From Chrysochromulina parva (taxonomy: Eukaryota; Haptophyta; Prymnesiales; Chrysochromulinaceae): a stretch of 64,000 bases of DNA. Positions 38,154 to 47,570 of the stretch are shown here, one piece after another. Below the pieces are notes generated by a model. The model had not been told where the DNA came from. It worked only from the letters and a program-made list of their open reading frames with translations, and searched no databases. Made by a program: the position numbers and the translations under genes. How positions within the stretch are numbered: the stretch's first letter is position 1; the number at the start of each line of letters is the position of its first letter. The DNA lies in assembly GCA_002887195.1 (NCBI GenBank), contig PJAB01000001.1:37753-101752 (forward strand), given 5' to 3'.

Positions 38154-39830
38154 TCAGATCGGCTGGCCGGTCTCCTGATGGGCCAGCCGTGGGAACCGGC
38201 CCTCGACGAGCTCGCACAGCCATGCAGGCACGTCCGCGGCGGGCATCACGTGCGTGAGGAGCCTGGTCACCTCCTCTCGCAGCGCGCCCACCTCCGGCAC
38301 CGCCGACTCGGCCGGCTGCTCCGCGTCCGTGTGGCTCGCGAGCAGCGGTAGCACCAGCTGCGCCTTCGTGGCACCCAGCTTCTGTGCTACGAGCTTCTCA
38401 ATGTTTCGTCGCATCGCGAGGTGTTGCGAGGCTGAGAGCGGCAGCACCACCTTCTCGGGCTTGGCGCAGTCTTTGAACCAAAAGTTGAGCGAGACACACG
38501 CCTCGTCCAGGTTCTCGATGTGGTGCCACCAGTACTGCGGCAGGTAGAGCACCTCGCCCGGCTGCAAGATCGCTTCGAGGGGTCGTGCGGCGCGAAAGCG
38601 CGGGAAGCGGCTCAAGTCGGGGGCGTATAGGTCCACCTGGGACTGGCGGTCGCACGGATGGTGCATGGGGAACGGGTACAGGCAGCCAAAGTCCGCCGGC
38701 GAGAAGAGGATCACTCGCTTCGCGCCGTGCAGCTGCGCAAACAGGTTTTGCTGCTCGTCGTAGTGGCAGGGCGTCGTGTTGCCCTTTTGGCCGACGAGGA
38801 GCAGATTCGATGAGAGAGATCCCCAGCCGAGCCGCTGCTGCGTCGCGAGGACACCTTCCCAGTCGAAGGCGCGAAAGTCGGCCATCATCTCCGCACCTAC
38901 GCCGTCGACCAGCGCAGTCTGAAGATACAGCCGCTGGCTGCCGCTGCTGGCATCGCCGCCAGCCGCATCGCCGCCGTCACCCGCCGCTGAATCCTTGCTG
39001 TCGACGCCCTCGGCGGGCGCCGCGCTGCCCGTCGACGCGAGGCCGGCGAGCCGTCGACGGAATTCGTCGATGTCCATGGAGAGCTTGGCCGTGTGGTCGT
39101 CTGCCGCGAAGGGGTAACCCGCCTGGTTCTTCTCGTCGTCCCAGTAGCGGAAGTGGCGCGAGCTAGAGCTGTACACGGTGCACGGCAGCCCGTGCATCTG
39201 CTGGCACAGGTAGTCGAGCGTCCACTTGCTCGCGGCACCACCAACGAGCGTATGGTGCGTCAGGATCACCGGCTTGCGCTGCTCGAGCAGCGCGCGCGCG
39301 GCCTTGGAACCAAAGGGGCAACGCGGCACCGAGCGCATCGGCGCGCAATGCACCGACCGGAAGCAATCCGCGGGCAGGTGCTCGGCCGCACTCGGCACCT
39401 CGGGCCATGCGTGTGGATCGAAACCGCCAGGCGGCGTGTCCAGCGCCGGCGCTGGCGGTGGGCGCTTGCGCGTATCGAGCGGCGGCACAGTGGCCGCAGT
39501 TGAGGGCTTTGGCGCCGGCGAGGGCTTTGGCGCCGGTTTCGACGCCGGCGCGGGAGCAGGTGGTGGCGGTGTCAAGGCAGCCGGTGGCGGTGAGAGCGCC
39601 ACTTCGATTGCGGACAGCTGCTCACCAAGCGCGTGCCGCATCTCCTCCGTCTCACTCAAGCTGAGCAGCTGGCGCAGCTCGTCCGCATCCGCCTTGAGCT
39701 GCAACTCGATGCCCGTGATGGCCTCATTGAGCGCGTTGCGGGCCACAGGACCTAGGGCCCTTACGAGCGGCCGCAGCTCGGCCAGGGCCGCAATGGCTTC
39801 GGGGGCAGTCGGAGGGTCGCCCGACGCCAT
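38154..39830 (-). CDS. HIF1AN: FIH-type JmjC asparaginyl hydroxylase
   Basis: 558 residues from the ATG at 39830; the frame above is basic and lies over the promoter. The N-terminal 170 residues are Ala/Pro-rich. The JmjC/cupin-8 core follows with unusually strong similarity to factor inhibiting HIF: LLVGQKGNTTPCHYDEQQN holds the iron ligands His and Asp, then LFAQLHGAKRVILFSP, HHPCDRQSQVDLYAPD, PGEVLYLPQYWWHHIEN with the distal iron-ligand His, and LNFWFKD. The C-terminal helix pair that dimerises FIH seems present (residues ~500-555). FIH hydroxylates Asn in HIF and in ankyrin repeats using O2 and 2-oxoglutarate. An alga has no HIF, so ankyrin proteins or another oxygen-sensing substrate are more likely. 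Confidence 0.88.
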   Translation of the reverse strand: MASGDPPTAPEAIAALAELRPLVRALGPVARNALNEAITGIELQLKADADELRQLLSLSETEEMRHALGEQLSAIEVALSPPPAALTPPPPAPAPASKPAPKPSPAPKPSTAATVPPLDTRKRPPPAPALDTPPGGFDPHAWPEVPSAAEHLPADCFRSVHCAPMRSVPRCPFGSKAARALLEQRKPVILTHHTLVGGAASKWTLDYLCQQMHGLPCTVYSSSSRHFRYWDDEKNQAGYPFAADDHTAKLSMDIDEFRRRLAGLASTGSAAPAEGVDSKDSAAGDGGDAAGGDASSGSQRLYLQTALVDGVGAEMMADFRAFDWEGVLATQQRLGWGSLSSNLLLVGQKGNTTPCHYDEQQNLFAQLHGAKRVILFSPADFGCLYPFPMHHPCDRQSQVDLYAPDLSRFPRFRAARPLEAILQPGEVLYLPQYWWHHIENLDEACVSLNFWFKDCAKPEKVVLPLSASQHLAMRRNIEKLVAQKLGATKAQLVLPLLASHTDAEQPAESAVPEVGALREEVTRLLTHVMPAADVPAWLCELVEGRFPRLAHQETGQPI

Positions 39831-40061
39831 CCCTCCTCTCGAAGCAACGCGAGCGAGCGTGCGTGCGACGCGAAATGCGAATGCGAAACTTCGTGTGCGA
39901 CGCTCACGCGTACGTTTCGTCACAGGAAGGGTCACCAGTAACTGGCGACGCGGAGGATCCCACAACAGGCTCCGCGTCGGTGGTTCTTTGTCGATGAACA
40001 AAAGTTTGGATATCGAATCTCGGTGGTGTGCCCGCCGCGCCCGCCTCCGCCGCGTCGGTCG

Positions 40062-40685
40062 ATGGACGCACTCATACGGCGGGAGAAGGAGCTAGCGGAC
40101 GAGTCTGCGGCACGAGCTGCCAAAAAGCCGCCGCCATCAAAGCCCCAGAGCGCAGCTGATTTGCTTGTGGGCAGCCAGCGTCCACAAAAGAAGAAGGAGC
40201 GGAAGAACTTTGCTGCTGACCGGGGACCGTCGTCGTCGAAGAGCGCTGCGGCGGCGCAGCCCCAGTTGAAGGATGAGGCTCTCGACGACAATGACTACGA
40301 CGACGAGGAGGACGAGGACCTCCGCGAGAACGGAAACCTCATGCCGGAGCTGCTCGAGGACCCGCGCTCGGCGGCCGAGGCTGATGCAGTCGTGGGCCGT
40401 CGCGTTTACGTGGAGCGTATGGTGCAACGAAAGGACCTAAATCGTGGCAGCGCAACAGTGCTTGGTTGGAATTTAAAGCAGAATCGCTGGGAGATCGAGA
40501 TGGACAAGGGAGACGAGCGCGTATTGGTGCGCTCTGCCAATCTTGGCTTTCTCGACGTAGCTCCGCTGGCGATGCAGCCGAGCAGCGGCAAGAAGCGGCG
40601 TGCGGCGGAGGAAGGCAGTAGTGTGGAGCTCAATGAGAAGAAGAAGAAGAAGAACCTCAAGAAAGCGCGCGATCTTGATCCATGA
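40062..40685 (+). CDS. Small acidic/basic nuclear-type protein, unknown
   Basis: 207 residues from the ATG at 40062 (a GTG at 40023 lies upstream in frame). Lys-rich N-terminus, acidic central tract DDNDYDDEEDEDLREN, then a ~65-residue region GRRVYVERMVQRKDLNRGSATVLGW-WEIEMDKGDERVLVRSANLGFL that looks like a small beta-barrel of Tudor/SH3 type, and a C-terminal KKKKKNLKKARD signal. I do not recognise the family. The composition suggests a nuclear or nucleolar protein. It is divergent from the FIH-like gene, with 231 bp between starts. Confidence 0.65.
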   Translation: MDALIRREKELADESAARAAKKPPPSKPQSAADLLVGSQRPQKKKERKNFAADRGPSSSKSAAAAQPQLKDEALDDNDYDDEEDEDLRENGNLMPELLEDPRSAAEADAVVGRRVYVERMVQRKDLNRGSATVLGWNLKQNRWEIEMDKGDERVLVRSANLGFLDVAPLAMQPSSGKKRRAAEEGSSVELNEKKKKKNLKKARDLDP

Positions 40686-41095
40686 AGTGAATCAGCACTG
40701 ATGCCGTGATGCGCATGCGGGACACGACTCAGGACTCACGAGACTGCGGGACGACGGCAACAAGGGCCAAGGCCTAGCGAGAGCAATGCATTGAAATTGA
40801 CTGATAGCGTCGTGGCTCTTAGATTTGTATAATGGGCATACAGGTTGCTTTGGTTTTCAGATGCGTCCATCTCAAACGCGCGTAGAAAAGCCCAATACGG
40901 CGTCCCGCGGACGAAATGCGCTGAACGTTTTGCGAATTCCGCAAGAGGAAAAGGCTATCTTTGCTGTCTGGATACTCTGCCTGGCGAGGTCGTGCCTGAC
41001 GACCTTGACAGCGGCATCCAATTCTTAGGACCACTTGGAGGAGGCCCGCGGACCTCATTGAGTAGGAAACAGCCGCTCAAGTGCCGTCAGATCCC
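40686..41095. other. Intergenic region, no gene seen
   Basis: 3' flank of the small acidic protein gene and 5' flank of the acetyltransferase gene, both on the plus strand. Only short frames are present. The sequence just before the next start is less GC-rich than the coding DNA on either side. Confidence 0.45.
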
Positions 41096-44000
41096 ATGCC
41101 TCGGAAGGCTGCTGGAGCCGGCAGCTCGAGCTCGAGTGACCCACCACCTGAATCACCGCTGCCTACTTCCCCGCGCAGCCTGAATCGGCAGGCAAAGCTG
41201 CACAGATTGCTCAAGCAGCTGCATTCACACGCCGCAGAAGGCAGCAGCGAGGCCGAGGTGGCCGCAAAAGCTGCAGGCCACAGGGGGGCGCTCGGCCCTC
41301 TCGGCGACGGCACGGAGGAGGCGCAGCCTGCCATTGGCGCGGCCACGGCACACGCGGCCAGCGGCGGCCGCAAGGGCAAGGGTGGCAAGCGCAAGCGTGA
41401 GGACGAGGAGGCCGACGGCGACGAGTCCTCAGGCGTGGCCGCCTCGGGCGCAGGCGGCGGCCGCGGCAGCAGCAGCAGCAGCAGCAAGCTGCCAGGAGGC
41501 GACCTGCCACCGCCGCTCCAGGTGGACGTGGACGCCGCCAATGGCGAGCGCAGCGGCAGCGGCAGCGGCGGCGGTCGCGGCCGCGGCCGTGGCCGCGGCC
41601 GCGGCGGCCGACGCGGCGGTCGCGGTAGCGGTGGCGACGGCGGCGGTGGCGGTGGTGGCGGCGGTGGCGGCGGTGGCGGCGGTGGCGGCGGCGGCGGCGG
41701 TGGCGGCGGTGGCGGTGGTCGCAGCGCAGGGAGCAGCGGCGTGGGGTCGTCGTCGCAGCAGCCGCAGCCCAACTTTCGCGGTGGGCGCAAGGGCAAGCGA
41801 CCGCAGTCAGCCAACGCTGGCAGCAGCAGCGGTGGCCCTCAACTCTCGGCGCCGCGCTGTATCTTCAAAAACCATCACTTCACCTCCGACCCACCGCCGG
41901 AGGTGGCATACGAGTTCAGCTCTGTGCCAGCAGTCAAGGCTGATCTGGCGGGTTCGGTGCTACTGCGGCCCGTCTCGCGGCGGCAGTGGTTCGTGTGCAT
42001 CCAGGAGCTCGAGTCGCTCGCCCAGGAGAGTCTCGACAGACGCGCCGCGCGCCTCTCGATGAACGTGCCTTCGGGGCTGCCGCTCGTGTACATAGCTGAC
42101 CGGATGGACATCGATGACCCTCTCTGGGGCTACCAGCTGCGGTGCGAGTCGACGAGAGCAAGACCTCTGATGGCCCCTGATGACCCCTGATGGTCACTGA
42201 TGACCACTGATTGCCTCTTTCATCAGGTGCGAGTCGACGGGATGGCTGCAAGGATTCATCACGTGCACGACGTTCACGACGTGGACGCACTTCTTCGAGT
42301 GGAACTCGAAGCACCTCGCCTCGGGCATGGCAGCCGCGCGCGTGGCCAATTCGCTCGTGGGTCAAGAGGACCCGGCGCTCACGTGGTCAGAAGGCGGGGA
42401 GACGGTGATGCAGGTGGCGCACCGGTGCGACGTCAAGTCAGCAGACTTGGTCAAGTGGAACCTTGCGCGCTTCCCGAACATCACGGTCAACTCGCGCGTC
42501 CAAGCTGGCACCGCCTTTTTTATCACCGACCCGGGGCTCGTCGATACACTCACGCTTGAGAAGGCAGAGATGCCCAAGCAGGTGGCGAAGCGGTTGGGGA
42601 TCTCCGTGGACGATCTGCTGCAGCTGAACTCGGAGAAGCATCCGGATCTGACGGCGACGACGAAGCTCAAGCCGGGCGCGACGCTCATCGTGCGCGATCG
42701 CTCCTCGGAGCCCGACGTGTTCCTGCCGACGCAGAAGCAGGAGCGCGTGCTCGACGACGACGGCTCGCTCGCCGAGGAACTGCAGGCGCAGGAACACTCG
42801 GGCGACCCGATGACGACGGGCGTCGTGTGGCCGCGGATTGCGGAGCTCGGGCTACTCGCGGGCTTGGGCGCGGGCAAGCTGCTCGTGCGCCTGGCCCTCG
42901 AGGAGCTGCGCGCGAGCAGCGAGTACGATTTCGTCGTGCTGCAGGCGACGATGGCCTCCGTCTCGTTTTACGAGGAGCTTGGCTTTGTGCGCGTGGGTGC
43001 GATTGCTAAGTACCATCCAGAGGGCACCTCGATCGACCAGAACCCGATGCAGGGCTACCGGCACTGGGCGTGCGCCGACGAGTCGCGAGTCGATGAGTTT
43101 GGCGACACCTCGTACATGATGGCGCTCAAGCTGCAGACGATGACGCCCGACCATGCTGTCACGAAGATGCTCGCTAAGAGGTTAACGAGCGAGTGGCCTG
43201 CCGTGGACGGCGCGCCGTCGTCGGCGCGAAAGAAGGGCAAGCACGGCGGCTCGCACCACAAGAGCCACAACGCCGCGGGCATCCTCAAGCCAGTCGGCTC
43301 GTCGCTCCAAGTGGGCGACATGTCGCTCAACGTCGACGAGGGGGACGAGGCGCGTCTTCAGCTGCGGTACGAGGTCGAAAAGATCTTAGACTCAAAGGGA
43401 CCCCATGGGTCCACGCAGTACCTTGTGAAGTGGAAGCACCTGACAGTGGACGACGCGACGTGGGAGAAGGCAACGTCCGAGCTGATGCAGTCGAGCGCCG
43501 CCAAGGCGGCGCTCGCGCGCTTCCGCAAGCAGCCAAGCGGAGGCTCCAAGCGCTCGCACCACGGCCCTAGCGAGGGGAGTAGCAACGCGAAGCACGTCGA
43601 GGAGACGAGCACCAGAGGCGCGCCGTCGGCAACACCGCGCTGGTCGCACCGGATCGTGCGCTCGCTGCTTCACGACCAGGCGCCCGAGCCCGTGCTGGCA
43701 GGCGACCGCATCTTCCAGGGAGGTCTGGGTGAGATGCCGCGCATGCCAAACTCGGCGCTCGTGGAGGCCAACCCGTCTCACAGCCTCGAGCGCGAGCACC
43801 GCTTTTGGCTCGTGGTGCGTTACGCGCCCATCTCGAACAAGTGCACGCTCGTGCCCCTGCACGCCGCCGGCCGCTTTGGCGGCTGCGGCCGGCGTGCAGG
43901 GCGCATCCGTTGGCGCCCGGCGCCGCTCAAGGAGGGCTTCGAACGTGACGCGCAGGCGTCGACTCTCGAAGCCGTTATGGCGGAGGCAGTGCATGGCGCG

Positions 44001-44387
44001 CGCGAGGCGGAAGGGGAGGTGTGGTGCATCGACGAGCTCGACGTCGAGCAGGCTGCACGAGAGCAAGCGTCCTCCTCGCGTAACAAGCGCCGCCAGCTGC
44101 TTGACATTGAGCTCGAGCCGCACCTGGCGGCGTCTGCGCCTGCACTCGGCTCCGGCACGCGCTCGGGCAGCGTGCTGCGCGGGATGGACGGCACGAGCGC
44201 TGCCACGATGATGGGACTGACCTTCCCGCCGCGGCGTAAGCCATCGACGCCGCGCCCGCCGCGCGAGCCAGGCTCCGGCCCGCCGCGTAAGAAGAAGCGC
44301 CTCGCGCCAGCGTCGAGCTCATGCCTAGCGTGTACCAAAGGCAAGCACTGCGCGCACACGTGCGGCGTGCGGGGCAAGGCAGCTGAG

Positions 44388-44425
<38 letters not shown>

Positions 44426-44471
44426 GGGTGAGTCGGGTGCGGCTGACGAAAGCGGTGACAGCGGCGAGTGA
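41096..44471 (+). CDS. GNAT acetyltransferase-like protein with LysM pair and chromodomain, join(41096..42141, 42227..44471)
   Basis: 1,096 residues. The codon at 41081 is GTG, so the ATG at 41096 is used. Exon 1 has a Ser/Ala-rich start, an RGRGRGRGGRRGG tract and ~30 glycines, then the first part of a GNAT fold (SGLPLVYIADRMDIDDPLWGYQL). The junction QLRCESTGWLQGFIT continues it. Two LysM-like modules (~400-445, GETVMQVAHRCDVKSADLVKWN; ~450-500, EMPKQVAKRLGISVDDLLQLN) then interrupt the fold before its acetyl-CoA-binding part (ELGLLAGLGAGKLLVRLALEEL) and VSFYEELGFVRVG (~549-610). A chromodomain follows (~723-765, YEVEKILDSKG to YLVKWKHLTVDDATWE). The C-terminus carries CLACTKGKHCAHTCG, probably zinc-binding. 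A chromatin acetyltransferase is inferred. Confidence 0.8.
41630..41725 (+). repeat. GGC/GGT repeat encoding polyglycine
   Basis: Imperfect GGCGGTGGC trinucleotide repeat in exon 1 of the acetyltransferase gene, coding for about 30 glycines. Confidence 0.95.
42142..42226 (+). other. 85-bp introner-like intron with 13-bp direct repeat
   Basis: GTGCGAGTCGACG is found at 42142-42154 (intron start, supplying the GT donor) and at 42227-42239 (exon 2 start). The intron ends TTTCATCAG. Its interior is made of CTGATGRCCC/CACTGATGACC words like those of trpEG intron 1. Splicing joins QLR to CESTGW and keeps the GNAT fold intact. Confidence 0.92.
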
Positions 44472-45473
44472 GTTGGGGGGAGCAGTTGCCTAGTGGCACG
44501 GCAGACGTGGGGCGGCAAAATGTGGGGCGGCCACTAGTTGGCCAGCTATGAATGAATGGTCTCGTAGGAGGCGGCGTGGGCGTAGCAACGGGTCGAGGGC
44601 GTGCGAAAGCGCCGTCTCAGCGCGCGCGCGCCTGCTGCGGATGGCAGGCGTCCGAGGTTGCGGGGCGGTACAATGACGAGCGAGGGGTTGCAGCGACGCG
44701 AGCGGCAAGAGTCTCGTCGCTGCCTTTGGTTGTGTGTAGTGCGTGCACATGACATGCATCTTCCCATGTGGCGTATACCGTATCGCGGCTGCAGTGGCGG
44801 CTGGCAGGCTACGGCTATGGGGCACGTATCGTATCGATATCGTGGATGCGGATCCGGAAGCGGTCGCCCGTCGGGGGCGACACCTCCCGACTCCTGCGGG
44901 GGTGGACTGAGCCGAGACAGGCGACGTCTGGTGGATCCAATCCGTGTTAAAACTTATTTGCGTAGTGTGTCGTGCTGTCGTCCAGGGGCGCTTCGGGCGC
45001 AAGGACGCCCTGGTCCCCTCGGGTGTCTCTTTCGTCTTGGTCTAGGTGTCTCCACACGTTTCGGGTCGCGTCGTGGGTCGTGTCGCGTGTGGCGGAGGTG
45101 TCATGCTCATGGGCGGTGACCGGTGTCGGCGGTCACCTCGAGCGCCGTGTACTACATAAGTCGGACCGTGTGTGTTCCGTTCATCTTCATGCCGCCACGC
45201 ATTAAGTCATTAATAAATCGTAACCATAGGTAAAAACGTAAAATTCGTTATTTCAAAAGATAATCATATGATCGCATTTCAGTTAATAATATTAATAAAA
45301 ACCTTCCCGTTCGGGGTAGGCGATTCTACGGCGTTACGGCGGCGATTCCGTTCTCCATCTCGAACAGCCTAACATATGTGATTACGAGGAGTGAGCGCGA
45401 CCACGCGGGCATGATGGTTGATGCTGAAAAGGGTGCCTTCCGTGGTCCCTCAGTCTGACTGTGTATCCCACAC
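44472..45473. other. 1-kb convergent intergenic region with an AT-rich island
   Basis: Lies between the stops of the acetyltransferase gene and the SIZ/PIAS gene. No gene is seen. From about 45203 to 45310 the sequence turns strongly A+T-rich (TTAATAATATTAATAAAAACC), in contrast to all surrounding DNA. Confidence 0.55.
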
Positions 45474-45718
45474 TCACTCATCCTCGTCACTGCTCAGACA
45501 GATGGGATGGTCTTCGTCGTCGCCCGGGTCGATCTCAATGACATCCACCGCGGCTACTGTCCTGGCGGCGGGTGCAGAGCCGCCGACCTCTGCCTTGTCC
45601 GCCTCGACCGTCACGTCGGTGGTGGTGCTCTCTTGACTGCTGCCACTAGTGCCTCCATCACTCAAGGATGCGGCCGCGGCCGCAGCCGTGACTGCGCCGC
45701 CACTGCCACTGCCACTGC

Positions 45719-45767
<49 letters not shown>

Positions 45768-47276
45768 TGCGACGCCACTCCTGCCCACGCCGGCGCTGCC
45801 CGTGACGTCGCCGCCCTCTGAGGGTCGCTTGCGCTTGCGCCCCGAACCGGCGCCGTTCTTCGCCAGCTCACTCACATCGAAGTGAGCAAAGGCTCCGTTG
45901 GGCTGCACTTCGACTTCGGTCGCATCTGCGGGCAGGGACTCGAGCACGTGCGCCGTCCAGCTGTCCACGCGCAGCTGGTGTGGGCGCGCGGGCATCGAGC
46001 AGAGGGGGCACTGCCAGCGAGGGAAGGGCGTAGCCGTCGCCAGCTCGATGTAGGATTCGAGATCGAAACACTCGAGGTGGCGGCAACTGACTCCGCGCGC
46101 CGGGGTGGCGATGCGGCGCATCGAGAGGGGGCAGCGCAGTGAGACGCGCGAGGCACCCGCCACCACGTCGTCGTCGTCGTCCGCCGGGTCGCCGAAGGTG
46201 GCTCGCATATGCGCCTGGGCCGCCGAGGGCAGCAGCGTGTGCTTATCTCGCACCTCAGCCACGAGACTCTGCCACGTACGCGACGTAGTGGGCAGTACGA
46301 CGACGATGTGCGGCTGTGGGTCGTACGAGGTGAAGTACAGCCGGTTTGTGCCCGCGCGCAGTAGGTGCGTCGGCAGCACCAGCGGCGAGTCCTCACCACG
46401 GTCCTTGTAAGAGTGTCCGTCCCACGCCTGTTGCACCTGCTGCACCTGTTGCTGCGTCCCGTTGAGGAAGAGGACGCAGCCGAGCGGCCAGCGGTGGTTC
46501 TTGCGCATCTTGGGCGGCTCGACGAGCTGGTGCGCGAGGAAGCAGCGCAGCTCGAGGCGATGGCCGCTGCTTGGCGCCAGCAGCGACGGCTGGTATTCGA
46601 ACTCGATGTCCGCCATATGAGTTCCATGTCCTCCAAGCTGCAGCTGCGAGGAAGAGGAGCCCGGCGCGAGACGTATCTTGGGCCGCTGCAGCTCGGGCAG
46701 CCCGGGGGCAAAGGGCACGAGCGTGACCGCCATGCACGATGGGCACGTGAAGCCCGCCGGCGCGCTCCCGGCGGCTAAGGGGCCTAGGCCGAGGCATGCT
46801 GCGTGCACAGAGGCGCCGCACTCTGTGCAAAGCCAGTGAACGGCGGGCGGCGCCTTGCGCATATTGCCGTCGACGCAGATGCAGCGTACGCTCGGATCAG
46901 GCCACATGTTCGTGGGGGCAGCAGCCGCGGACGACGAGGGCCTCGCCTCAACCATGCTGCCTGTGGTGCTGCTGATGCTGCCGCCGCTTTCGCCGCCGCC
47001 GCCGCCGCCGGCTTTGCCGAGAACCTGCTGCACCGCGTTGCGCGCTAATGGCAAGTCTTGCTGCCATGCATGAACTATGCGGGTGATCAAATCGGCCTTG
47101 CGACCAGATATCCCCAACTTCGCCCGTCGACAGATCTCGCGAAGCTCCGGATCCAAGCGGGCATGGAAGAGTGCTTTCGGCACAGCAGGGTTAACTGCAG
47201 GGCCTGTATACGAGGACTTGATTTGGACTTCGAGGTCGTCGATATCGCCGAAGAAATCTTGAAAGGCCAGCATCAT
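45474..47276 (-). CDS. SIZ1: SIZ/PIAS-type SUMO E3 ligase
   Basis: 600 residues from the ATG at 47276. The frame is open to 48035, but that extension is an antisense copy of the neighbouring gene's 51-bp repeats. Order of domains: SAP-like helix pair (~30-65, ICRRAKLGISGRKADLITRIVHAW), PHD finger (~115-165, RCICVDGNMRK, WLCTECGASVHAACLG), PINIT region (~200-330, RCFLAHQLVEPPKMRKNHRWP to TNRLYFTSYD), and the SP-RING (~385-445, RVSLRCPLSMRRIATPARG, CRHLECFDLESYI, WQCPLCSMPARP). SAP-PHD-PINIT-SP-RING is the plant/algal SIZ1 layout; animal PIAS lacks the PHD. It should pass SUMO from the E2 to nuclear substrates. A polyserine tract of about 15 lies near residue 505, before an acidic C-terminus (IEIDPGDDEDHPICLSSDEDE) that fits a SUMO-interacting motif. 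Confidence 0.9.
45720..45766 (-). repeat. CTG/CAG microsatellite encoding polyserine
   Basis: Uninterrupted (CTG) copies, read on the minus strand in the AGC frame as serine within the SIZ/PIAS gene. Length variation would be in-frame. Confidence 0.95.
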
Positions 47277-47570
47277 GCGACTCCCGCGCTGTCCCCTCCC
47301 GTCGTACAGGCAAAGAGCGCGCCTTCTTCGATGGCGCCAACTGGTGCTTGAGAACCTAGCACGAGGCCGCCTGAGCGCAAGTGCGGAAATGTCCTCATCA
47401 GTTCGACATGTAACGTTCTCTTCGACATGTAAGAGCCTCCTCTGAAGCGAGCCGAAATCAAGCTCCCACAGTCCATCATGTACCTTGACTTTACGATTTT
47501 GACGAGACTCGTGCGCGTTGGATGTGACCGGATACATGTAGTATCCGATAGTTCTTTGAAAAAAATAGAA
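47277..47570. promoter_or_regulatory. Candidate bidirectional promoter
   Basis: 294 bp between the starts of the SIZ-like gene (-) and the repeat/coiled-coil gene (+). A directly repeated TTCGACATGTAA word occurs at 47402 and 47422 (TTCGACATGTAACG and TTCGACATGTAAGA). Function is assumed from position. Confidence 0.4.
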
